Shown here: positions 36,201-48,200 of the stretch, in pieces
Layout: every line of letters begins with the position of its first letter
How positions within the stretch are numbered: the first letter of the stretch is position 1
NCBI GenBank assembly: GCA_002118135.1
Contig: BDIU01000382.1
Span: 1-64,000, forward strand
Source of the DNA: Trebouxia sp. TZW2008
Taxonomy: Eukaryota; Chlorophyta; Trebouxiophyceae; Trebouxiales; Trebouxiaceae
Length of the DNA: 64,000 nt
Reading direction: 5' to 3'
Made by a program: the position numbers and the translations under genes
Notes under the pieces: model-generated
Told to the model about the DNA's origin: nothing
Databases searched by the model: none
Seen by the model: the letters and a program-made list of their open reading frames with translations, nothing else

Positions 36201-39200
36201 TTCAAAGTCATTTCTGCAACTTCTCAATGATCATCTGATGCATTCATGTATTCACATTCAGTCAGATCATACTGTTGTGCATTGTGGTAGGATGCATGAA
36301 AACCAGGACAGCATCTCATGATTTTTGGGATTTACCAATCAACTCAGTCCCTAGTAAAGCTGTCATGTTCCAACTGCATCCTGGCACCAATCCTGGTGAT
36401 TCTTGTGGCAGTCAAGAAGGCTGATCTCAGTGAGGCGTGGGCCGAACCATGAATTGGCGGTAGACTGCAGTATGTACAGGACAGCATACTTGAGCAAAGA
36501 AGAGTTGAAACAACACGACTGTTTGGTTGCTCCAACTCTGTCCTGCCTGACTGCGATATCCTGTGTTCACTGCATTCTGGCACCAAACCTGGCGACTCTT
36601 GTGGCAGTCAGGAAGGCTCAAGATTCAATGAGGCATGGGACACATTATGAATCGGCAGTAGAGTGCAGTACATACAGGACAGCCTACTGAAGCAAGGAAG
36701 AGCTGGAACAACACGACTGTCTGGTTGCTCCCACTCATCCCTGTCCAACTACGCTGTCCTGTGTTCACTGCATTCTGGCACCAATTTTGGTGACTCTTGT
36801 GGCAGTCAGGAAGGCTCAAGTTTTTTCAATGTGGCATGGGACACATTATGAATTGGCAGTAGAGTGCAGTGCATACAGGACAGCTTACTGAAGCAAGGAA
36901 GAACTGAAGCAACACGACTGTTTGGTTGCTCCAACTCCAATTGCCCAACTACGCTATCCTGTGTTCACTGCATCCTGGCACCTGTTCATGTTCTGAGGCA
37001 TGTCTGCCACTTGTCAAAGACCATGTGATGCATTCATGTGTTCACATGCAGTGCACATATTGTTGTGAATTAGTCGCAGGATGCGTGAAACACAGGAAAG
37101 CATATCTGGGCAGAGGATGATCAGAACAACAGGCATATCGGTTGTTCCAACACAGCCAATTTCCAGTCAAGCTGTCCTGTATCAACTGCATCCTGGCACC
37201 TGTCCTGATGATTTTTGTGGCAGGAAATAAGGCTCCATTCACAATCAAGCATATATCATGTTGCACGTTGGTGTCAGGACGCAGTGAACACAGGACAGCA
37301 TTTCTGGACAGGATGAGGTCTGAACAACACCATTTTTTGGGTTGTTTCAGACCAGACCCTACCCCAGTTATGCAGTCCTGTGTTGCCTGCATCCTGCCAC
37401 CAGTCTGAGGCCTCAGTCATGCTTGCAAAATCCATGTGATGCATTTGTGTGTTTGCATGCAGCTGTGTGATCATACTGTTGTGGTTCAGTGGTGGAATGC
37501 AGTGAGCGCAGGACAGCATAGCTTGGCCGGGCGTGGTTTGAACAACTCGCATGTTGGGTTCCAGACCAGGCGCTACCCAGTTATGCTGTCCTGTAAACAC
37601 TGTATTCTGGTACAGTTTGTGGTAAAGTTCACGTGGGCCATCTGACATGTCGTGTGATACAATCATTGCTGGTGGCTCAGACACAGTAAACACAGGACAG
37701 CATATCGTGATACAGACATGTCTGAACAGCATGGCTGCGTTGTCTCAGGCCAGCGCTACCCAGTTATGCTGTCCTGTAATGACTGTATCCTGGCACCAGT
37801 TTGTGGTACAGTGCATGTGTGCCTTTTGACTTGTCTTGTGCTACAATTGTTGTTAGTGGCTCAGACACCGTGAACACAGGACAGCATATCCTGATAGAGC
37901 AAGCGCCTGAACAACACGCATGTTGGGTTGTTCCAGACTCTCTACTCAGTTATGCTGTCCTGCATCAACTGCATCCTGAAACCAGTTCACGGTATAAGTC
38001 ATGCATGCCAGTTCTCATGTGTTATGACAGAATGATCTCAGACAATGTATTTCGTTGTTTGTGTGCAGGGATCATGCATATATGGGCTACTGAGCAACGG
38101 TCAGCATGAATACAACAGCAAATTGTCTCATATCAGCAAACAAATCGTGGACATTGAGGCTGCTTCCCAGCATTTATTCAAATGTTGATCAGTGACAGCA
38201 TTTGGACTGTTGCATAAAACGCAAGCCAGGCATTGTTGCTGCAGCTCTGGCAATAAGCTTCTGACAGTGGTGCAACTTCACAGCAACCCTGGGCAAAGTG
38301 ACCCACTGTCTGTGAAGTGTGTACACCCAGTTTGATTGTATTTCACCTGTTTTACAAAGATGTGTGCCATATGTGGTTGCTGCAATTCCTGAAGTGTGTT
38401 CACCACCTCCTTCAGGTCACTGGAGCTCAGGTACTCTTTGACGGTGGCCACCGCTGCAGCCTTGTAGGTGACAGCTTCCGCATCTGTTTTTGAGGGGCTT
38501 GTCGACCCATTTAGATCAGTACCTGCAACCATGCAATCACAAGTTGGCATATTGTGAAGTTGAGTTTATGCTTGTACTGACGTGCTAAGGATGACGGTGA
38601 AAATTTTGTTTGGCATGAGCCGTGATATGTTTCTTGAGCTGTCAGTTGTGCCCTGACGGTGGCCACCGCCGCAGGCTTGTAGGCGACAGCTTTTGCATCT
38701 GTCCTTGACGAGCTTGTTGAACCGTTTGTATCAGTACCTGCAAACATGCAATTACAGGTCAGCATGTTGTGCAGTGGCTTTTATGTTTCCTCTGCCGTGC
38801 TGAGGTTGACGGTGAAAATCTTGTTTGGCATGAGCCGTGTTGTGCTCTTTCAGTCGACGGCTGTGCCTTGACAGTTGCCGCCGCTGCAGCTTTGTAGATG
38901 ACAGCCTTTGTATCAGTCCTTCACGGGCTGGCTGACGCTGACCCATTTAAATTAGTGCCTGCAATCACCTCAAAGCAAGTGAATCTCTTGAATGCGCAAA
39001 CCCATGCTGAGAATAAGACACAATCAACTACTTGACTTGAGCCAGGAGTTAGGCTTGTGACGAGGGATGTGCCTTGACGGTGGCCACCGCTGCAGCCTTG
39101 TATGTGACAGCCTTTGCATCACTCCTTGAGGGGTTTGTTGATGCTGATCCATCTCGATGGTGCCTGCAGCCATGCAACCACAACTTGCTGTATTGTGTTC

Positions 39201-42200
39201 TTGATACTACTTTCTGCTGTTGTGCTGAGAAAGATAGCAGAAGAATAGTTTGGAACAGGTCTTGTGAGCCTCCTTGAGATGAGGGCTAATTATTGACGGT
39301 GGCCACTGCTGCAGCCTTGTAGCTGACAGCCTTTGCATCTGTTCTTACAATATATCACTCACCCTCCCTCTTTGACATTGTTGTCTGCAGCCATCAAATG
39401 GCGAGACGCCCTTCTGTGGATTTGATATTGCGGCCTCTTGGTACTTAGAGTCGCAAACATGTCTATCACAGGCTGTGTGGATCTCTCGAATGTCACAGAA
39501 ACCTACACGTTGACAGTGGCCACTGCTGCTTCCTGGAGGATGGTAGCGTCTGCATCTGTATTGCAGACACGACCACGTCCCCCTTGAAGCAACAGTGACT
39601 GTGCCAACGCTGCTGTTGCAAGGAGAGTAATCATCATAGCAGGACGCGTGGACACATTTAAACCTGTTTGTGGCCAACAAGTCAGAATCTGCATCAGGGG
39701 AAACAGGACTAAGTCTTGACAGTGGTCACCGCTTTTTCCTGGTGAGTACTAGCATCTGCATCTGTATTTCAGAGACTAGTATCCACCTGGAAGCAGCAGT
39801 GACTGTACTGTTGAGGCTGCTATACGTATAAAATTTGTCATCGCAGGACATGGGGACATATGTCAAGCAATGCATGACACAAACCAGGATCATCATTTGC
39901 ATCGTGGGCGTGTTTGTCAGAGGCAGAGGGCTACGCCTCAATGGTGGCCACCGCTGCTTCCTGGTGAGTACCAGTGCCTGCAGAAAGTGGCAGCCACCAG
40001 GGAGCAACAGTGACTGTATCGATGATGCTGTTGCAAGCAGAAACAGTCATCGTAGAAGGATATGTTAAAAAAAAGTCAAGCTATACATTTTTCAAACCAG
40101 GGTCATCATGGTGGGCGTGCTTGTCACAGAAGCAGAGGGCTACACCTTGACAATGGCCCCCGCTGCTTCCTGGTGAGTACTAGCGTCTGAATTGGATTGC
40201 AAGGACTGTAATTCACCAGGGAGCAGCAGTGACTGCACTATTGAGGCTGCAAGATGCAGAAGTCATCATCACGGCAGGACATGTGGACACATATCAATCT
40301 GCGTGCAACTGGCAGACGCAGCAAAGCGCCTTCAAACAACCATGTTGAAAGCTTGTGGTCAGTAGAGCACAGTCTAGTTTCACATCATATAGGTCTCATG
40401 GCAAGGCAGTCAGGCCAGCAGGTGAAACACAAAGTCATGCAGGCTTTGCAGCCAAACCTCCTCATCGCCTGCTTACATGAGGAACGTAGCAGCTTGCAGC
40501 ATATGAGAAAGCAAGCAGAAGGTGTGGATACAAAGCTTGCATGACATTAGACCTGACTCGCTGACATCGACTTCTGCAAAACAAAAAAAAGGGTGTCAAG
40601 TTGCGGATCTTCTGACTTTCAGCATTTGAGCCAAATTTAGATTGATGGCTAGTATGATAATATAAGATATTTGATTGCTAGTTTGTTGATCTGCTAGCAC
40701 AAGAGTGCTGCAGCTGTAGGGCAAAAGTGATGAAGAAGCATTACAACTGCTACAAATGAAGAAGATGAGAGCGCATGCGGATCAAAGCCCTGAATACAAT
40801 TGCATGAAGAAGATGCAAGGGCATGTGGAAAGAGAGCAGACTTGAAGCAGAAGTGTCCCAGTCAGCATGCAGCCACCCGTCTGCCACAGCTGTGGTAACT
40901 TGCATGTTAAAATGCTCACAGGGACTGCCAATGAAGAAGATGACAGCAACAAAAATATAAGGAGACAGTACAAGAAGATGAGCAGACCTGAGGAGGCAAT
41001 ACCCCAGTCAGCATACATTGAACCGTCTGCCACAGTTGCCTGTGGAAAACTCTGCAGATGAAGAAGATGAAAGCACAAGATGAAGAAGATTCCAGTACAC
41101 GACGGAGAGGATGAAGGCTAAAGAAGAAGAAAAAAGGGGCAGCACTGTCCCAATCAATTCAGCCAACCACCTGCCTTAGCTGTTTTGCAGTTGCATGACT
41201 GCAGAAAGAAAGCAGAAGAAGAAAAGCAGACCTGAGGCAGAAGTGTCCCAGTCAGCATCCAGCCAGCCGTCCGCCACAGCTGTGGCAACCTGCTTGTGAA
41301 AGATGTCTCGGGCTTGCGGCGTGTCCAGGCATGTGTCATCTAGGTTTATATTGACCCTCTGGAAACCCTGAGCAACAGGCACACTCAAGTCATACACCTT
41401 GTCATAGCCATTGTCTTACAAAAAGGTTGGCTGTGAGATAGCCATGCAGCATGGATTGTGCTTGGCTGTGGGGTAACACATGATGTGAACGGCTCAACAT
41501 GCATGTCTCACCAAACAATATAACCAGGCACAGTCAAGTCAAAAGACCCGTGTCACTACGCTTCTGTTGCAGATCTGATATAGTTAGGATAGCTGCATAT
41601 GTGGGTTTTAGGTGGAACAACACATGATGTGAAAGGCTCAGCCATGCATGTCTCACTTGACGGTGTGATCAGGCGTACAAACTGAAACAGGACAAGGTTC
41701 TTCTTTGAAGACTGCTGCCATGCAGAAGAACCTTCCCCTGCCGTAGTTCACATGCCTGCTTATGCTTCTTGATGAGATGCTGACGGCTGAGCCTTTCACA
41801 ACATGTGCTGGCATGCTTTCTCAGCTGCTGACTTTGCACGTCCAGAACACTGTCAGCTGACTGCACATCAGAAGTGATGCGCACTCCTGAAAGCGTACAC
41901 TCCAGCCAATAGAACAGGATGCAAAGGAAGAGCCAGACAGAGAAACCAGAAGCCCATGCTAGCCAGCCCTGAGCTACTTTATTTTGCAGCAGGGTCTGGA
42001 GCACAATCCCAGCCGTAATGCATGAGGTCTAAACTACAGTTTCGGTTTGCACACCAATCTGTCCAACAGGCATTGCTTGCTAGAGGTATCATTGAAACTG
42101 GCATGGCAATCAAGTTTCAATCATACCTCTAGCAAGCAATGCCTGTTGGACAGATTGGTGTGCAAGCCGAAACTGTAGTTTGTTGTCTCTCACCCTTGAG

Positions 42201-45200
42201 GTTTGGCTGGAACTCAGATCACCAGAACCAGACAACTGCTTGAGTAGAGTGACCAGGCTCTCTTCAGTCTGTATGTATGGCATGAGCTGCAGCACGTAAC
42301 TTGCTTGACAATCTCATGATAAAAGCAAAAAGAATGTATTCTAGAAAGAAAATGTTACCCTTGAGATTTGACTTGAACTTAGATCACCAGATCCAGACAA
42401 CTGCTTAAGTAGTGTCACCAGGCTGTCTTCTGTCTGAGTGTCTTGCATGAGCCGCAGCAGCGCTTGCTTGACAACTTCGTGATGGAAGAAGGGCACTGCC
42501 AGTTTGCGTAAGCAGCAGCGGGCTTCAGACACATCCTTGCTGGTTAGATACTCCTGCATGTCAGACAGCAAATGGCTTCAGACATCTTTGCAGGACAGAC
42601 ACTCCTGGAGTTAATTCACTGCAAGAACACACAGCTGCAGCAGCGCTTGCTTGACGACTTCGTGATGGCACATGGGCACTGCCAATTTGCGCAGGCAGCA
42701 GCGGGCTTTAGACACATCCTTGCTGGACAGATGTTCATGCGTTCCCAAAAGATGCATCAACTAAGTCGTAATACTATGAGATGAATCTGTGCTTGCCTCA
42801 TTAGCATGTGCAGGACTGTTTCTCACGACGAGGCGTCTGCAGCAACTTGGAATTTGTGGGCATTTATGTTCAAGTATCATGTGGAGTTGGTTTGCAAGGT
42901 TGCCTGCATGCAGTCTCTGCATGAAATGACCTGCAGGGATTTGCAGATGGCTTCTTTGGTGTGGTCCAAGGTCACTCTATCAGTGCCGCCCCACGCTTTC
43001 AACAGCTTCTCAGCAGGCTGCTTTTGCCTTTCCAGTGTTTTTCTCAATACAGTTTTGGATGCATGTGGAACCTATTTCTGGGCAGGCCTTTTCTTTTGCA
43101 ACCTACTTGTAGGCATTTGCGGATGGCTTCTTTGGTGTGGTCCAGGGTGACTCTGTCAGTGCCTCCCCATGCTCTCAACAGCCTCTCAGCAGTACTTTGT
43201 TATTGCATTTCCCAGAATGTTTGAGAGCAGTTTTGCATGCATTTCAGACGCTTTAAGGACAAAAGTTACCTGCAAGCATTTGCGGATGGCTTCTTTGGTG
43301 TGGTCCAGGGTGACTCTGTCAGTGCCTCCCCACGCTCTCAAAAGTCTCTCGGCAGGATGCCGCGCCGCAAGGTGCCGCTCTGCTTTGAGCTTGACTGCTG
43401 ATGCACTGCTGTTGGGAGCTGCAGAAACACCCAAAAAGGTATTGTCAATGACAAACGTTCACTGTGGGCAAAACAGCAAATGCTGGGGCTGACCCCAACA
43501 TCGACACTGTGTCAAGCAAAACATCAGTTGCATGACGCAAAGCTTTGTTGTTGCGCATGCCCTCAACAGCCTCTCAGCAGGATGCTGCGCCGCAAGGTGT
43601 CGCTCTGCTTTGAGCTTGACCACTGCTCCGCTACTGTTGGGTGCTGCAGTCACGCTCTCAAGTCATCAATTGCTGCAGTGCAACCGATTGCAGCTGCAGA
43701 ATTCTGCCACGATAATTCATTGAGGCATTTAAGTATTCAACATGAGCTTAGAAACAGGATGCTGCGCTGCAAGGTGCCGCTCTGCTCCACTGCTGTTGAT
43801 TAATCTGACAGCTATGCCTGTGCGAACGAGGTAGGTAACAGGCAGTGCTATTGGGGACTGCAAAGAGGCATTTACATGATGATGATGAGGAGTTTGGGTT
43901 GCATGCATGCTGTTTATAAGCTGTTAACGCTGCTCTGCATTGAGTTTCACCGTTGCTGCACAACTGTTGGGGGCTGCAAAGAAAGATTCATATCATATCG
44001 CCATACTCAGCACACACACAAAGGGCACCTTGCCCAACAGTCAATGAGTCTGCATCACACGCTGGACTTTTACAAGAGCCTTGTATGCCGGCCTGTTGCA
44101 AAAGCCATGGCGTGTGATGCAGGTTCTCCTTGCCAGCTTGAGGCCAAGACGCCGTTTCCACATGCAAGCATGCGCTTCAGCCACTATGTCAATCTGGACC
44201 TGAGGCTGTTTATAGCTGAACTCACTGTTCGCTGTGCGGTGCAGCATTGACAGCGTCTAAGCGCAAGCATAGCCCTACTTGCACAGTGAATACAAAGAGC
44301 AACCGTCAGTGACTCTGCCTCACGCTGCTGACCTGAACAAGAGCCTGAAGTAAAAGGCCAGGGCGTGTGATGCAGGGTCTCCTTGCCAGCTCAAGGCCAG
44401 GACGCCGTATTTCACATACAAGCCTGTTCCAGCTAAGATAAATGGTTGAGGTGCTGTGCAGCATTGACAGGTTCTATGGAGATACACAGGACTCCTTGCT
44501 TATTGGATACAAAGGGCAACATCCTCAGCGGTCAGTGACTCTGCGTCACACCCTTGCTGTTTACAAGAGCCTTGCATGCCAGCCTGTTGCAAAGGCCAAG
44601 GTGTGTGATGCAGGGTCTCCTTGCCAGCCTGAGGCCAAGACGCGGCTTTCCACATGCAAGCATCCGCTTCAGCCAGTGTGTTGATCTGAACCTGAGGCTG
44701 TCTATAGGCGAGATTGCTCTTTACTATGCTGTGCAGCATTGACAGCTTAAATGAGCTGACATAGGATTACTTGCACAGTGGACACAAACGGCAACTTGCC
44801 CAGCAGTTGGTGACTCTGCATCACACAACCCCCTCTTCACAAGAGCCTTGTATGCCAGCCTGTTGTAAAGGCCAAGGCGTGTGATGCAGGACATCCTTGC
44901 CAGCTTGAGGTCAAGAAGGCAGTTTTCCACATGCAAGCATACACTTCAGCCAGTGTGTTGATCTGAAGCTGAGGCTGTCTGTAGCTGAGATTGCTGTCAG
45001 CTGTGCAACATTGACAGCACCTATGAGCAAGCGTTGAGCTGCTTGTACATTGGACACGACGGGCAATGCGCTCAGCAGTCAGTGACTCTGCATTAGACGC
45101 AGGACCTCAACAAGAGCCTTGTATGCCAGCCTGTTGCAAAGGCCACGGCATGTGATGCAGGATAGCTCTGCCAGCTTGATGCCAGGACGCCGTGTTCCAC

Positions 45201-48200
45201 ATACAAGCCTGTTTCAGCTGAGATAACTGGTTGAGGTGCTGTGCAGCATTGACAGCTTCTATGGATATACAAAGGACTCCTTCCATAGTGGACACAAAGG
45301 GCAACTCGCCCAGCCGTCGTTGACTCTGACCCACACCCTTCCTCTTCACAAGAGCCTTGTATGCCAGCCTGTTGCCAAGGCCAAGGTGTGTGATGCAGGG
45401 TCATCTTGCCAGCTTGAGGCCAAGACAGCCCCTTTGCACATGCAAGCGCCTTTCTGGAATAAGCTCTTGGTATATGCAAGCCCTTGAGGGATGCAAGCCC
45501 TTGTCACATGGAAGCCCTCATAACATATAGCCCTTTCCACATGCAGCCAATCTGTCACATGCTGGCCTTAACATTATCGCATCACGATGTACTGTGCTGT
45601 ACTATTGTGAAACTGTGTAAGTTGGCCAGCGCTGGGAATCTGTTGCCTCAAATGCTGCAATACATGATGCAATGGACAACAGTCACAAGCCAAGCCCACA
45701 ACTGAATATAGGACCATTGCAGACACATTCAGTATGTGCCTTCACATTATGTGCAAAAGCATGTGCTGATGCAGAGTGTCTTGCACTGAAACGCGTTTCT
45801 GCAACAACTACACTAGAGAGCGTGCAGTGAGGCTCTGTAGCAAGCTAGCCACATGGACATAAGACTCAAACCCTACACATGCTGCTGCTGGGACCCACAC
45901 TCTGCTAGTCTGCTTTCTCACTGCTGTTTGCTGAACGAAGAACAGCCAGAACACACCTAGCAGAGTTTCAGGGTCTTGCAGCGACATCTGTTGCAGGCAA
46001 ATCATGCCGCAGCTGGTCAACATGCAAGCAGTGTGAAGGACAGGCTAGCGAGCTGGCTGCTAGGGCCTAGAGCTCACACCCTACACATGCTGCTGCTCAG
46101 ACCCATACTCTGCCATTCTGCTTTCCAGCTTCTGATTGCTGAATGAAGAGCAGCACAGAAGCACCAAGCAGATGGAAGAGGTTCAGGGTCTTGCAGCAGC
46201 ATGCATTGCAGGCAACCCATGCGGCAGCTGGTCAACATGTAAGCTGTGTCAAGGACAGGATAGCAAAACATGTTGGGACGCCCCAATTCCGCGGAATTTT
46301 ATGTAACGATTCTCTGCATCAGCTGCGGCCGCACACAACAGGGTTCGCTCAGGTTCTTCGCAACCCTTAGGGCGCACGTGGGAGCCACGGGGTATGGTGT
46401 GCTGCTGGTCGGGCGTCCAACTAGCCACATGAACTTAGGGCTCAAAAACTACACATGATGCTGCTGGGACCCATTCTCTGCTATTCTGCTGTCTCACTGC
46501 TTTTTGCTGAACGAAGAGCAGCAAAGCAGGAGACGGCAGAGGTTCAGGGTCTTGCAGCAGCATGTGTTGCAGCCGATCAACATGTAAGCAGTGTGAAGGA
46601 AAGGCTAGCAAGCTGGCAGCGAGGGCTTGGCGCTTATACTCTACATATGTTGCTGCTAAACCCCATACTCTGCTACTCTGCCATCTCACTGCTGTTTGCT
46701 GAACGAAGAGCAGCGAACAAGGGGATGGCACAGGTGCAGGGTCTTGCAGCAGCATGTGTTGCAGGCAAACCATGCGGCAGCTGGGCAACATGCACGCAGC
46801 GTGACGGACAGGATTGCAAGCTGGCTACTAAGGCTTAGGGCTCGGACCCTACACATGCTGCTGCTCAGACCCATACTCTGCTTTCTCACTGCTGTTTGCT
46901 GAATGAACAACAGCCAGAACGCACCTAGAAGAGGTTCAGGGTCTTGCAGCAGCATGCGTTGCAGGCAAAACATGCGGCAGCTGATCAACATGCTGCTGCT
47001 GAGACCCATACTCTGCCATTCCGCGTTCCAGCTTCTGTTTACTGGTTATTGGGCATTACAAGCAGTAGGAGAGTACAAGTAAGCAGGCAGAGCTTGATGT
47101 CATGTGAAGACCCACAGCCTTGCAGATTGTGCAATGCACAACAGGCATGGTTGTGATGACCACGAATGTCAGCGGGCTCTGCCTTGGTTATTCTCTGCAC
47201 TGTAAACCACCAGAAGTGCATCTGGTTCAGGCAAAGTCAGCCAGGCGAGAGATCAACAGTGAGAGCCAGGCAAAGCCTGCTGACATCACGACTGTCACAA
47301 TCATGCTTGTTGTGCACACAACTTGCGAGACTCTGATAATTGCTGATGTCAGCAGGCCCTGCTTTGGTCATTCCCTGCTCTGTATGCCACCAGACATGCA
47401 TCTGATTCATGCAAAGTATGGTATGTGCAAAGTTGGCAATGCAATTGGCAACGCGTATTATGGACAACTATCCTGGCGCTAGCTTTTGCAAGGACTCTGT
47501 GTGCAGAGTATCTGGTTAGCAAGCCCTGGGACGCTGTTGCTTTGCTATGTCTCTACCAGCATTGTGGTCCATTGGAAGCATTGCCAAGCCAGGCTCGTAT
47601 GCTTCCCGTCAGGTTTCCTGTCACATTTGCAGTGAGGGTAGCCTGAAGAAAGGCATGACGCGACAAGCTTGGCAGAATGTGTGATGGACACATGCGCTGA
47701 AGCGGGCTTTTGCACTCAAACTTGGCCATATGCAAAGCATCGGATGACATGCTTGAGCTAGAGCCTATTCCCCGCACAAACAAGGCTGTTAGATGATTCG
47801 ACCAGCACAAGTCTGACTGTCAGACACAGGAGTGAAGCAAACAAGTCTGACTGTCAGACATAGGACTGGAGCAAACGCTTGATGGCAAGGCCAGGTGCGC
47901 TACATACCCCATGAGTGTGGCATCCCCTGCACATCATTCCTATGACAAGCCTCGACTAGCATGTACCATATAAGACAGTTGTCGACATACCATGCTCGCA
48001 TGTTGTGTTTAAGCAGTCTGGGAAAAGCTGCCTCTGTATGCAGCCTGAGCTGTGAGGGTCGACAGAAGACCGCAAGACAATTTGTGCTATAGGGCTGGGG
48101 GCAAGGTGCCCTCCCAACTGCCCTGTGCTAGATGTTGCCTGACTGTCGTACTTATCACACCACAGCAATGGGGTGCCATGTGCTGTGTCACCTGGTTGTC

